Positions 32,708 to 40,451 of a DNA stretch of 64,000 nucleotides are shown here, in pieces. Position numbers and translations under genes: made by a program. The notes under the pieces were generated by a model. The model saw only the letters and a program-made list of their open reading frames with translations. It ran no database searches and was not told where the DNA came from. This DNA comes from Enterobacter kobei (GTDB lineage: Bacteria; Pseudomonadota; Gammaproteobacteria; Enterobacterales; Enterobacteriaceae), in NCBI RefSeq assembly GCF_018323985.1, contig NZ_AP024590.1:1798001-1862000 (forward strand). The letters run 5' to 3'. The stretch's first letter is position 1, and every line of letters begins with the position of its first letter.

Positions 32708-32914
32708 ATGACGCAGCGTCTGAAGCTAAAAGATTATGCCGACCGTTTTGGTCAAACCAAGGCAGCAAGTGACCTTGGCGTTTATCAGAGTGCAATTTTT
32801 AAAGCGATTAACTCGAAGCGAAATATCACAGTCACAGTGCATGAAGATGGCTCAGTATCCGCCGAAGAACTGAAGCCATTCCCGAGCAATCGCCGAGATA
32901 GCCAAGCAGCTTAA
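32708..32914 (+). CDS. cro: Cro repressor, lambda type
   Basis: This 68-aa protein matches lambda Cro (TQRLKLKDYADRFGQTKAAS; SVSAEELKPFPSN). The recognition helix region is GVYQSAIFKAIN, keeping the Gln-Ser pair that reads the conserved half-site. The position equivalent to lambda Asn31 is Phe. Cro binds OR3 first and shuts off cI. The ATG follows AAGGAGGT. Confidence 0.95.
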   Translation: MTQRLKLKDYADRFGQTKAASDLGVYQSAIFKAINSKRNITVTVHEDGSVSAEELKPFPSNRRDSQAA

Positions 32915-32921
32915 GTAACTC

Positions 32922-32954
32922 CGCTCTTATCACATCTCAGCCCTGAAAAAGGGC
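32922..32954 (+). promoter_or_regulatory. nutR site (boxA and boxB)
   Basis: boxA CGCTCTTA (32922-32929) precedes boxB GCCCTGAAAAAGGGC (32940-32954), identical to lambda nutR boxB. It lies just after cro and would load N on the rightward transcript. Confidence 0.93.
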
Positions 32955-32978
32955 GATTCAAACAAACAAGTCTTTATG

Positions 32979-33006
32979 GCTATGCGTGTCTGCGCATGGG
33001 CCTTTT
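32979..33006 (+). terminator. tR1-like terminator
   Basis: The imperfect hairpin GGCTATGCG-TGTCTG-CGCATGGGCC is followed by TTTT, located between nutR and cII where lambda has tR1. Confidence 0.55.
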
Positions 33007-33024
33007 AACTATTTCAACAAAGGA

Positions 33025-33057
33025 ATTTTACGTAATGGAACATTCAACAACACGCAA
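33025..33057 (-). promoter_or_regulatory. pRE promoter with CII-binding repeats
   Basis: The minus strand reads TTGC-GTGTTG-TTGA (33044-33057), a 7-of-8 match to the CII site TTGC-N6-TTGC. A -10 TAAAAT lies at 33025-33030, 17 bp from the intervening -35. It overlaps the start of cII as in lambda and would establish cI expression on infection. Confidence 0.75.
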
Positions 33058-33343
33058 CAAGTGCGAGGCACGTCGAATTGAAAGCTGGCTTTTAAATCAG
33101 ATGGCGCTTCGTGGAGTAACAAACATCGCTAAAGCGTTAGGCATGGATAAGTCGAGCATCACCCGCTGGAAAGAAACCATGGTTCCCAAGATGGCGCTGC
33201 TACTGGCAGAGCTGGAATACGGAGTGGTCGATGAAGACGTTGCGAGGGTTTCGAAGCAGGTGGCTTTGCATCTCGAAGAACAAATTTTTGCCCACCTGAA
33301 AAATGAAAAGACCCCAAAGAACGGCGAATTCTTTGAGGCCTGA
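33035..33343 (+). CDS. cII: CII transcriptional activator
   Basis: This 102-aa protein has the CII pattern ARRIESWLLNQMALRGVTNI-AKALGMDKSSITRWK with a helix-turn-helix and the tetramerisation region VPKMALLLAELEYGVVDEDV. It activates pRE, and in lambda also pI and paQ. The 3' end is covered by an OOP-like antisense RNA. The start is set by family alignment and an AAGGA site. Confidence 0.92.
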   Translation: MEHSTTRNKCEARRIESWLLNQMALRGVTNIAKALGMDKSSITRWKETMVPKMALLLAELEYGVVDEDVARVSKQVALHLEEQIFAHLKNEKTPKNGEFFEA

Positions 33344-33370
33344 TAACACACTGCGTTACGCCAAGTAACA
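33304..33370 (-). ncRNA. oop: OOP-like antisense RNA to cII
   Basis: A minus-strand promoter (-35 TTGTAT at 33400-33405, -10 CATAAT at 33377-33382, 17-bp spacer) is followed by an RNA of about 67 nt. It ends in the hairpin CCTCAAAGAA-TTCGCCG-TTCTTTGGGG and a T-rich tail. The RNA overlaps the last 40 nt of cII, as lambda OOP does, where duplex formation and RNase III cleavage lower cII expression. Ends are estimated. Confidence 0.68.
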
Positions 33371-33379
33371 GGAGGAATT

Positions 33380-34273
33380 ATGGCAAACATCGCCAGAGTA
33401 TACAACTTTCCCGGTCCAGAGCCGGGCAACCTCAGGAGCAACAGAATGGAGAATAAAAAGTTTGGCCACTTCTCTCTGTTCAGAAGCCTCCTTAGCGTTG
33501 ATTGGGCAAAGGATACTGCCAAGTTAGCGCTATGGGTTAGGTTGCTGGGTGAGGCCTCATATCGCAGCAGAGTAGTTGAATTTGCTGGTAAAGAATGGAG
33601 CCTGTCGCATGGTCAATTAGTCACTACGGCAGCAATCCTGGCACGCAAGCTTCGAGATCAAGATGGTAAAGAGAAGAGCCCTCAGGCAGTAACAAGAATG
33701 CTCAATTTCTTTATCAAGGAAGGGATGCTAACCACCGAAGGAAACCGCTTTGGCACTGTGATTACAATCACAAATTACACTGTTTACCAGTCGATTTTAC
33801 CCGATGAACCATCCGATGAACCATCCGACAAAGGCAAGCCCAGTAATGGCGCGGCTTTGAGGCTGGTACCCGATGAACCACCCGGTGAACAAGGCGATGA
33901 ACAGAACAAGAAGGTAACTAACAAGAATAAAAACAATAAACCCCCTATATCCCCCAAGGGGGAATCAACCAAGTTCGATCCGCTATCGATTCCAATTCCT
34001 GAATGGCTAAACCTTCAGGCATGGCATGAATGGGTTCAGTACCGTAAGCAGTCGAAGAAGCCCATCAGCACCGCGCTGACGGTTAGCAAGGCATTCAACC
34101 TGCTGAAAGAGTGTTTGGATGAAGGTCACGACCCCGCTGAGGTAATTAACATCAGCATCGCCAACGGCTATCAGGGCCTGTTTAAACCGAAGTTCCCGTC
34201 ACGCAAACAGCAGCCGTCAATTCCCCAAGGTCCGCACTGGAACAGCCGTGAAGGCTGGGAGGATTTCCTATGA
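33380..34273 (+). CDS. O: Replication initiator O-like protein
   Basis: This 297-aa protein has the phage O N-terminal winged-helix domain (MANIARVYNFP; RLLGEASYRSRVVEFAGKEW; VTRMLNFFIKEGMLTTEGNR). A low-complexity Pro/Asp/Glu linker encoded by iterons (residues about 140-180) leads to a C-terminal domain that should contact P. It binds the origin inside its own gene. The ATG follows GGAGGAATT, and the 3' end overlaps P by 4 bp. Confidence 0.9.
   Translation: MANIARVYNFPGPEPGNLRSNRMENKKFGHFSLFRSLLSVDWAKDTAKLALWVRLLGEASYRSRVVEFAGKEWSLSHGQLVTTAAILARKLRDQDGKEKSPQAVTRMLNFFIKEGMLTTEGNRFGTVITITNYTVYQSILPDEPSDEPSDKGKPSNGAALRLVPDEPPGEQGDEQNKKVTNKNKNNKPPISPKGESTKFDPLSIPIPEWLNLQAWHEWVQYRKQSKKPISTALTVSKAFNLLKECLDEGHDPAEVINISIANGYQGLFKPKFPSRKQQPSIPQGPHWNSREGWEDFL
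33800..33955 (+). repeat. Replication origin with 12-bp iterons inside O
   Basis: Tandem 12-mers of type YCCGATGAACCA occur at 33800-33811 and 33812-33823, and again at 33869-33880, with degenerate copies at 33881-33892 and 33893-33904. An A-rich stretch follows (33905-33950). This is the lambda origin layout: O-binding iterons followed by an easily melted region, within O. Confidence 0.8.
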
Positions 34274-35031
34274 ATTTGCAACTGATTGGCGCTGTGCAGC
34301 ATCGGGATGGTGAGGCGCTGGCGAAGATGGCCGGTGGAAGCTATCAGCCTGATAAAGTCATCAACTCTGAAGCCGAAGGGCTGGTCGACTCACTTTTCCG
34401 GCAGCTGAAACAGATATTCCCCGCCTCCACCCAGACAAACCTTCGAACTGATGCCGACGAGAAAACTGCCAAGCGGCAGTGGATCGCCGCCTTTGCAGAA
34501 AACGGAATCGTCACCAAGGAGCAGTTGTCAGCTGGCGTTCGCCATGCCAGAGCCAGCAACTCTCCCTTCTGGCCGTCGCCGGGTCAGTTCATCAAGTGGT
34601 GCAAGGACAGTTCTGTGGTGCTTGGCATCACCATTGACGATGTGATGAAGGAGTTCCACCGCTACAGCAGGGAGAAGTCTCTTCATGCCGGTGGACCTGC
34701 AAATTTTCCGTGGTCCAGGGATGTCATGTACTGGATTGTCACCGAGACAAGAACTCAGATGTTCCGGCGACAACTTGGCGATGCCGAGGTTGAGAAATAC
34801 GCGGCTAAAAAACTTGATGAGTGGGCAAACAAAGTCGCAGCTGGCGAAAAAATCCCGTCACCGATTATTGCCATCGAGTCCAAAAAAGAGGTCATCCAGA
34901 CCTGTCATAACCCTGATGCAAAAGACCACGAATTCCGTTACATGCCTAACGCGGCAGTACTCGGGGCAATGACCCCCGCGCAGTGGCTTATGCAGGAATA
35001 CAAGCGCCGTAAATCGGCGGGGATGGTGTGA
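34270..35031 (+). CDS. P: Replication protein P
   Basis: This 253-aa protein matches the lambda P family (LVDSLFRQLKQIFPA; FWPSPGQFIKWCKDSSVVLG). P binds host DnaB and delivers it to O at the origin. It overlaps O by 4 bp and is followed directly by the Ren-like gene. Confidence 0.9.
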   Translation: MNLQLIGAVQHRDGEALAKMAGGSYQPDKVINSEAEGLVDSLFRQLKQIFPASTQTNLRTDADEKTAKRQWIAAFAENGIVTKEQLSAGVRHARASNSPFWPSPGQFIKWCKDSSVVLGITIDDVMKEFHRYSREKSLHAGGPANFPWSRDVMYWIVTETRTQMFRRQLGDAEVEKYAAKKLDEWANKVAAGEKIPSPIIAIESKKEVIQTCHNPDAKDHEFRYMPNAAVLGAMTPAQWLMQEYKRRKSAGMV

Positions 35032-35032
35032 T

Positions 35033-35428
35033 ATGAACGCAGCGCAACAACGAATCCTGAAGTACGTCACCAAAAACCAGCCGGTAACTGTGGCGATGAT
35101 CGCCCAGCACGCTGGCGTATCACGCTCTCACTACTACGCTGAATCACTTCAACTCCGCATGAAGGGCATCCTCAAGAGCGTTACCGGCATCGGTGTATTC
35201 GCCGGAGAAGCCGCCTACAAGGAATGGCTGGAAAACGGCGGACGCAACCAGATTAGCGAGAACGCGAGGGATGCCAACGCTAAGCGCACCAACCTGGCAA
35301 AAAGCGGTGACGACGACTGGCGTCCGACGTGCAAGCCATACAACCGAAATAAAAACTGCGTGGTCGACGAGTACATGCGCAGCCCATTCAGAGAACGAAT
35401 GATGATGGTTTACGGGAGAAGAGCATGA
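35033..35428 (+). CDS. Ren-like winged-helix protein
   Basis: This 131-aa protein has an N-terminal helix-turn-helix (AQQRILKYVTKNQPVTVAMI-AQHAGVSRSHYY) and a C-terminal stretch MVYGRRA reminiscent of the lambda Ren end. It lies directly after P, as ren does in lambda. Lambda Ren protects against Rex exclusion, and no Rex is present here. Homology to Ren is positional and weak. Confidence 0.65.
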   Translation: MNAAQQRILKYVTKNQPVTVAMIAQHAGVSRSHYYAESLQLRMKGILKSVTGIGVFAGEAAYKEWLENGGRNQISENARDANAKRTNLAKSGDDDWRPTCKPYNRNKNCVVDEYMRSPFRERMMMVYGRRA

Positions 35429-35709
35429 GCAATCTTCCCGAAGAAATAAAAACCGCACTGGCAACCGAGCCGCTTTTCTCTGTCGTTATCCAGAAATGCC
35501 TCGAGGAAGAGGAGATGATCTCAAATTTTGAGAGGCTGCACGGCATACACCGTCCTCCGACACGGCAAACGCCAATCGAGAGAATGGTCGATGAAGCAAC
35601 GGGCTTTTCAGACGACCAGTGGGCGAAGTTTTTCACAGCATTTATCCCCTTTGTTTACCGCTGCGTGTGGTTGACATGGGAAGGCAGATTTGAGGAGCAA
35701 AGAGCATGA
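35425..35709 (+). CDS. Hypothetical phage protein
   Basis: This 94-aa acidic protein (MSNLPEEIKTALATEPLFSV) has a hydrophobic or aromatic C-terminal segment (WAKFFTAFIPFVYRCVWLTW). Four-base overlaps on both sides show operon membership. It is not recognised. Confidence 0.65.
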   Translation: MSNLPEEIKTALATEPLFSVVIQKCLEEEEMISNFERLHGIHRPPTRQTPIERMVDEATGFSDDQWAKFFTAFIPFVYRCVWLTWEGRFEEQRA

Positions 35710-36278
35710 GCCGAGAAAATTTTGAAGCGTGGTTTTATGCGCCAGAGCAAAAAGAGCTTCGTGAGAGCTGCGCACCTGGATGGGCCTACCGCACATGGCA
35801 AGCCGCCACAGCATCAATGCAATCAGAGCGCAATCATCTTGCAGCACAGCTTGCGGATGTGGTGGCGGAGAATGCGGAGCTGAAGGGTGACGTGCCGTTG
35901 GGCGCTATCGAGAATGGTCGAGCATTTGCTGATCGGCTTGAGGCATACCCTTTCTGGTGTGAGGGCGGGAATCTCAACATGTGCAGCGACTGGCAAGAAT
36001 TAAGACGCTGCTTTGAACATCTATCTGAATGGGCGATGCACCACCAGTCAGAATCCCCCGCCACGGATCGCTTCCTCGCCGAGCAGCGGGCGGTCGGGGT
36101 GGATATGGCAATCAAGACGGCAAAAAGTGTCGTGGCTCAGGAATTTCAATATAAGGATTTCGATACAGCGCAAAGGGTTTGCAGCAGATTTCCTGAGTCA
36201 GATTTGGTCGGAAAGGTTGAGATGGTCGAATGGCTTTCTGACTACGCCGCCCAGCTGCGCAACGAGGTGAAGGTATGA
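35706..36278 (+). CDS. Hypothetical phage protein
   Basis: This 190-aa protein begins MSRENFEAWFYAPEQ, has AWRTWQA-like and coiled-coil (AAQLADVVAENAELKG) segments and ends YAAQLRNEVKV. The pattern is common in mosaic lambdoid nin-region proteins built from exchangeable modules. The function is unknown. Confidence 0.68.
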   Translation: MSRENFEAWFYAPEQKELRESCAPGWAYRTWQAATASMQSERNHLAAQLADVVAENAELKGDVPLGAIENGRAFADRLEAYPFWCEGGNLNMCSDWQELRRCFEHLSEWAMHHQSESPATDRFLAEQRAVGVDMAIKTAKSVVAQEFQYKDFDTAQRVCSRFPESDLVGKVEMVEWLSDYAAQLRNEVKV

Positions 36279-36835
36279 GCAAGATTAAAGCCAATGATTA
36301 CATGCTTGACGCAGACAAATGGGAAAGCAGAGAGTTCGGAGCCTCAGAAGAACACGTACAAGTGGCATCAGACGCCGACATGTCAATCTTTAAGGATGCT
36401 TTAACCATGACTAACACCAACGAACTGACGGCGAAGCTGAAAGCGGCGGCACCGTATGAAATGAAATTTTCGCGTCTTTGGGAGCGATATGACGAAGCTT
36501 GCCACGGCAACGCAGAACATATGCGCGACATCCTGGAGCTAACGCTTGACGCACTGGAAACAGCAGAACGTCGTATCGCTAAATCTGACCGTGACGTACG
36601 AGCGCTGACAGAGGCGCTGGAAGCCGCAGAGAAGCGTATAGCTGAACAACGCGAGTATTACGAGAGCGTCATCGCTGACGGTAGTATGCGCATAGCCGAG
36701 CTTGAGGCCAGAACGCTCACCGTGAAGCTGCCGCACTGGTCTGGTTATACGTGCTCTGGCGAAGGGGCGATGCTCGATGCGTGTGTCCGTTCACTGGAAT
36801 CGCAGGGCTTCACTGTGCAGATAGAGGGGGAGTGA
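36275..36835 (+). CDS. Ead/Ea22-like coiled-coil phage protein
   Basis: This 186-aa protein contains TNELTAKLKAAAPYEMKFSR and a long heptad-rich coiled coil (ALETAERRIAKSDRDVRALT), typical of Ead/Ea22-like phage proteins of unknown function. The N-terminal 45 residues look like a separate module. It overlaps both neighbours. Confidence 0.7.
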   Translation: MSKIKANDYMLDADKWESREFGASEEHVQVASDADMSIFKDALTMTNTNELTAKLKAAAPYEMKFSRLWERYDEACHGNAEHMRDILELTLDALETAERRIAKSDRDVRALTEALEAAEKRIAEQREYYESVIADGSMRIAELEARTLTVKLPHWSGYTCSGEGAMLDACVRSLESQGFTVQIEGE

Positions 36836-37590
36836 TGATCCACTATCACGGCGGACCGATAACGCCGGATACGTGTGCGCTTAAGGCGTGGAAAGGACGG
36901 CATGCCTTCATATCGTTCGCACACTCCGGCCAGATTAACCTCGCGGCAGAATACTGCCAGTCATTCGCTCTCGACAATGGGGCGTTCACTGCGTGGAAGG
37001 CAGCTGGCAAAAACAAAATCGACTGGAGCGATTATTACGAGTTTGTGGCGCGCTGGAAGAATCACCCTGGCTTCGACTTTGCCATTATCCCGGATGTCAT
37101 CGATGGCGGTGAGGAAGAAAACGAAGCGTTACTGCATGAATGGCCGCATGGCGAATTCTTTGGCGTACCTGTCTGGCATATGAACGAAAGCGACAACCGA
37201 TTCTTCAGGCTCTGCAACGAGTATCCGCGTGTGGCGATTGGCAGCTATGGCGACTATGACGTTAAGCGCCCGAATCTGGCGGTAGCACGGATGAAAGACC
37301 TTATCCGTCACGTCACTGATGATTACGGCCAGCCGGTAACGTAATTACACGGCCTGCGGATGCTTAACCCGCTGATCTTCACAAAGCTACCGCTTGCCAG
37401 CGCAGACAGCACCAACGTCGCCAGGAATATCGGTATCGACAAAGCATGGTCAGGTGCCTACGCCCCAGCATCAAAAGAGACGCGCGCGGCGCTGATGGTC
37501 GAGCGCATTGAATCGCACAATAGTCCCGGCTCTCTCGTGTACTGCGAGCAGCGTGACCGGTTCGATATGCAACTGCAATTAGCAGTTTGA
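36835..37590 (+). pseudogene. Phage protein gene interrupted by an in-frame TAA
   Basis: A 169-aa protein (MIHYHGGPITPDTCALKAWK) ends at TAA 37342-37344. The same frame continues without other stops for a further 82 codons (LHGLRMLNPLIFTKLPLASA to MQLQLAV). Phage proteins of this type, as I remember them, run through this junction, with a lysine (AAA) where TAA now stands. The full product would be about 251 aa and resembles a family of lambdoid early-right proteins with an alpha/beta enzyme-like pattern (FAIIPDVIDGGEEENEAL). A single A-to-T change or a sequencing error would explain it; alternatively two proteins are made. Confidence 0.7.
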
Positions 37591-37600
37591 GGAATAAGCC

Positions 37601-38164
37601 ATGACACAACTGAGCAATTCAAATATCAATGCCGTGGCTGATTTAAAGCCCGGCTACACATTAGGCGCTGCTGACGTGGCGCTGTTGCAGGAAATGGCCC
37701 GCCGCCTGCTTGCGGTCGAAGGGCAAGAGCCGGTGGCGTGGGAAGTAAAGGGCATCCTGTGCCACACATTGGATGAGGCAAATCGCTATGTGGGACAGCC
37801 AGAACCGCTCTACGCCGCCCCGCAGCCCGTCGCGGTGCCTGATGATCTGTACAAAATCGCTAACCATATAGCCAGCGCTAAGGGCGGCTTGCCAGATGAA
37901 TGGCAGGACTGGACCGAAGAAATTGAAACGGATATTCGCCGCGCCGCCATGCTCCAGCCGTCAAGCGGGGCTTTACAGTGGATTCCGTGCAGCGAGCGGA
38001 TGCCAATAAATGATAATGCCGTGCTTATTTTAACTGGCTATATGCAGACCGCTTACTGGTGTGCTGAGGACGAGGAATGGCTTTGGGGAGATGAGTCTTG
38101 GTTTCCTGAACAAGTCACCCACTGGATGCCACTCCCCGCCGCCCCACAGGAGCCAGCCAAATGA
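37601..38164 (+). CDS. DUF551-domain phage protein
   Basis: This 187-aa protein has a C-terminal DUF551 domain (LQWIPCSERMPINDNAVLIL; VTHWMPLPAAP) joined to an N-terminal module (LGAADVALLQEMARRLLAVE; YAAPQPVAVP). It is common in lambdoid nin regions. The function is unknown. Confidence 0.78.
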   Translation: MTQLSNSNINAVADLKPGYTLGAADVALLQEMARRLLAVEGQEPVAWEVKGILCHTLDEANRYVGQPEPLYAAPQPVAVPDDLYKIANHIASAKGGLPDEWQDWTEEIETDIRRAAMLQPSSGALQWIPCSERMPINDNAVLILTGYMQTAYWCAEDEEWLWGDESWFPEQVTHWMPLPAAPQEPAK

Positions 38165-38235
38165 CCTCAATCATCTACGCATCAGCAGTTATCGCGGTGT
38201 TCGGGCTGGCATGGAAAAACGGGAAGGTGGTGTGA
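38161..38235 (+). CDS. Tiny membrane peptide ORF
   Basis: This 24-aa peptide (MTSIIYASAVIAVFGLAWKN) with one hydrophobic helix overlaps the DUF551 stop and the NinX start by 1-4 bp. Coupling at both ends suggests translation. No function is known. Confidence 0.42.
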   Translation: MTSIIYASAVIAVFGLAWKNGKVV

Positions 38236-38567
38236 TGGACTACAGCAAACTTAGCGACGGTGAAATCAGCGTCAGGCTCGCATATTTTCTGAAGCCAAAG
38301 TACAGCGCTACCATTCACCCGAATGAAAAGACCGGTGCTCAGTTGTCATGGAATTGGTTTAATACTGTGCAGAAAACTTATTTCTTTCCCCTGCGGCGGG
38401 CTGAGGACCTATTTCCGGTAATGAAGAAATATCGGATCGGTGTCACCCCATCAGGGAAGACAGTCTGGACGGCAACGCACGAATCTGGTATCAGCGCCAC
38501 ACACCGTAATCCGCTTCGTGCCGTGGCAATCGTCTACCTTCTTTTGCAGGAGAGCGCCAATGCCTAG
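38235..38567 (+). CDS. NinX-family (DUF2591) phage protein
   Basis: This 110-aa protein starts MDYSKLSDGEI and ends NPLRAVAIVYLLLQESANA. It is the second DUF2591 member in the prophage. The start overlaps the preceding tiny ORF as TGATG. The function is unknown. Confidence 0.8.
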   Translation: MDYSKLSDGEISVRLAYFLKPKYSATIHPNEKTGAQLSWNWFNTVQKTYFFPLRRAEDLFPVMKKYRIGVTPSGKTVWTATHESGISATHRNPLRAVAIVYLLLQESANA

Positions 38568-38628
38568 CCCCATCGCCTTCCTCATCTCCGCGCTGCTCGC
38601 AGCCGATGCCATCAGAACGCTGATGTAA
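38560..38628 (+). CDS. Tiny hydrophobic peptide ORF
   Basis: This 22-aa peptide (MPSPIAFLISALLAADAIRT) overlaps the NinX stop and ends just before a terminator. It has one short hydrophobic helix. Real translation is plausible but unproven. Confidence 0.4.
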   Translation: MPSPIAFLISALLAADAIRTLM

Positions 38629-38629
38629 T

Positions 38630-38653
38630 AAGCCCCGATAATGGGGCTTTTTG
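38630..38653 (+). terminator. nin-region terminator
   Basis: AAGCCCC-GATA-ATGGGGCTTTTT forms a strong stem with a T tail. It would stop rightward transcription unless N has modified polymerase. Confidence 0.8.
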
Positions 38654-38665
38654 TTGCGTGACGTT

Positions 38666-38694
38666 TTGATAATTATCTGCCGATAAGTCATAAT
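38666..38694 (+). promoter_or_regulatory. Candidate promoter before ninB
   Basis: TTGATA and CATAAT are separated by exactly 17 bp, directly after the terminator. A hairpin (CTGGAG / CTCCAG, 38702-38723) follows in the leader. It could give N-independent expression of ninB to Q. Confidence 0.5.
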
Positions 38695-38752
38695 ATCAGG
38701 GCTGGAGCCTGAACAACTCCAGCACCTGGTTATCGCGCCAAATGGGGACATT

Positions 38753-38851
38753 ATGGCGCACACACAATCTGAACGTTTCACCCTGTCACAGATGCTGAAA
38801 AGCACCTGCGATTTTCTGCATTCTGCGTTACCTCTCGGAGGTGGCGTATGA
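38753..38851 (+). CDS. Short ORF coupled to ninB
   Basis: This 32-aa ORF (MAHTQSERFTLSQMLKSTCD) has a TGA that overlaps the ninB ATG. The ninB ribosome site (CGGAGG) lies inside it. It may be a leader peptide that couples ninB translation. Confidence 0.5.
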   Translation: MAHTQSERFTLSQMLKSTCDFLHSALPLGGGV

Positions 38852-39303
38852 ACTTCCCGAAGGATGGCATCCGCCTCCACATCACGAACTTTGACGCCAT
38901 CGGTCAGCAGCTTAAACCGATGCTTGAGTCCGGCGACTGCTACCGCCTGGTCATTAAGCCATGGCGTGAGACTCGCAGCCTGTCTCAGAACGCCATGGCG
39001 CATCTGTGGTTTGGCGTCATCAGTGAATATCTCATCAAGCGCGGCAAGTCCTTCGCTACCCCGGAGTGGGTGAAGGACGCACTGAAACACACTTATCTCG
39101 GCTATGAATCCACAGAGCGCGTTGACGTCGTTACTGGAGAGGTTACATCCGTTCAGTCACTGCGCCACACCTCAAAGCTGGAAACCGGCGAGATGCACAT
39201 CTTCCTGTGCAAAGTCGAAGCATGGGCGATGAACATCGGCTGCCACCTGCCGATCCCAGATAGCAGTGAGTTCCAGTCACTGCGCGATAAGCAGGAGGCA
39301 TGA
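38848..39303 (+). CDS. ninB: NinB / Orf-type recombination mediator
   Basis: This 151-aa protein matches lambda NinB (Orf): RLVIKPWRETRSLSQNAMAH and GKSFATPEWVKDALKHTYLG. Orf binds ssDNA and SSB and substitutes for host RecFOR in lambda recombination. It begins the recombination part of the nin region. Confidence 0.9.
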   Translation: MNFPKDGIRLHITNFDAIGQQLKPMLESGDCYRLVIKPWRETRSLSQNAMAHLWFGVISEYLIKRGKSFATPEWVKDALKHTYLGYESTERVDVVTGEVTSVQSLRHTSKLETGEMHIFLCKVEAWAMNIGCHLPIPDSSEFQSLRDKQEA

Positions 39304-39470
39304 TGACCCCTCTCGCTAAAGTCATGGAGCGCGGCATCTTCCGCGTACCTGCTCGCCGTAAGCGCAAGCCGGCCATCAACCCATCCGAAATTGTCACCTT
39401 CAACTATACGGCTCACCTGGCTGATGTCATGTGGCTGCGCCGTGCCGCCCGGAGAAAAGCAAATGGCTGA
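39303..39470 (+). CDS. NinE-like protein
   Basis: This 55-aa basic protein has FNYTAHLADVMWLRRAARR, which matches the conserved C-terminus of lambda NinE. It overlaps ninB (TGATG) and the following gene by 8 bp. The function is unknown. Confidence 0.75.
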   Translation: MTPLAKVMERGIFRVPARRKRKPAINPSEIVTFNYTAHLADVMWLRRAARRKANG

Positions 39471-39753
39471 TTTACGTAAAGCGGCGCGGGGCCGTGAATG
39501 CCAGGTAAGAATTCCAGGAGTTTGTAACGGGAACGCAGAAACCTCAGTGCTGGCCCATATCCGCCTGGCGGGATTGTGCGGTACCGGCATCAAGCCGCCT
39601 GACCTGATCGCCACCATCGCATGCAGTAGCTGTCACGATGAGATTGACCGCCGCACACGGATGGTCGATGCGGAATATGCAAAAGAGTGCGCACTGGAAG
39701 GCATGGCGCGCACACAGGTTATCTGGCTGAAAGAAGGGAAGGTGAAGGCATGA
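39463..39753 (+). CDS. DUF1364 nuclease-related protein
   Basis: This 96-aa protein (ADLRKAARGRECQVRIPGVC; LAHIRLAGLCGTGIKPPDLI; CSSCHDEIDRRTR) is a compact zinc-binding HNH/His-Me-finger-like family found in nin regions. It lies next to RusA, so a role in recombination DNA processing is likely but unproven. Confidence 0.82.
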   Translation: MADLRKAARGRECQVRIPGVCNGNAETSVLAHIRLAGLCGTGIKPPDLIATIACSSCHDEIDRRTRMVDAEYAKECALEGMARTQVIWLKEGKVKA

Positions 39754-40112
39754 ATACTTATCGAATTAGCCTGGCCTGGCCGCCGAGCAACAACCGTTAC
39801 TACCGCCATAATCGTGGCAGAACCCATATCAGCACAGAGGGGAAGGCCTATCGCGATTTGGTGGCCGAAGTCATCAAGGCAGAGATGCTCGACATTGGTG
39901 TGACGTGCCCGCTGAAAGTTCGTATTGAGTGCCACATGCCTGATCGCCGCCGCCGTGACCTGGACAACCTGCAAAAGGCAGCATTCGACGCGCTGACTAA
40001 GGCCGGTTTCTGGGCGGACGATTCGCAGGTAGTCGATTACCGGGTCGTGAAGATGCCGGTCGTTAAAGGTGGACGGCTTGAATTGACCATAACCGAGATG
40101 GAGGCTGCATGA
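39750..40112 (+). CDS. rusA: RusA Holliday-junction resolvase
   Basis: This 120-aa RusA family protein shows the conserved aspartates in MPDRRRRDLDNLQKAAFDAL and the downstream ADDSQV motif. The N-terminal pattern PPSNNRYYRHNRGRTHIS is typical. RusA resolves four-way junctions during phage recombination. Confidence 0.93.
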   Translation: MNTYRISLAWPPSNNRYYRHNRGRTHISTEGKAYRDLVAEVIKAEMLDIGVTCPLKVRIECHMPDRRRRDLDNLQKAAFDALTKAGFWADDSQVVDYRVVKMPVVKGGRLELTITEMEAA

Positions 40113-40306
40113 AAATATTCACTCCAGTAGAGGCCAGGTGCTTTGTTGCAAGCACGTGGTTCAACACAACGGGCTTATCTAAAAGCGAAAAGCTTTTCGC
40201 TAAGGCAAAAGAGGTAGTGAGTGGCGATCGTGCAGAAATTATGTGTCAAACGGGCAATGCGAAATACAGACAGTCAGCATGGAAACCTAATCATGACCAG
40301 ATCTGA
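40109..40306 (+). CDS. Hypothetical small phage protein
   Basis: This 65-aa basic protein (MKIFTPVEARCFVASTWFNT) overlaps rusA by 4 bp and the next gene by 14 bp. No domain is recognised. Confidence 0.55.
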   Translation: MKIFTPVEARCFVASTWFNTTGLSKSEKLFAKAKEVVSGDRAEIMCQTGNAKYRQSAWKPNHDQI

Positions 40307-40451
40307 CATCGAGCGCTATCAGCGTGACAGCCTTATCCGCGCCGGATTCAGCTTCCCTCGTCGCGGTGGAGACGACACAGCACAGCAGATCATCAGCAAC
40401 AGTGAGCGCCGCAGGGCAAAGACGAAACAGAAGCAGGAGATGACAGCGTGA
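40293..40451 (+). CDS. Hypothetical small phage protein
   Basis: This 52-aa strongly basic protein (MTRSDIERYQRDSLIRAGFS; SERRRAKTKQKQEMTA) overlaps Q by 4 bp. Its role is unknown. Confidence 0.58.
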   Translation: MTRSDIERYQRDSLIRAGFSFPRRGGDDTAQQIISNSERRRAKTKQKQEMTA

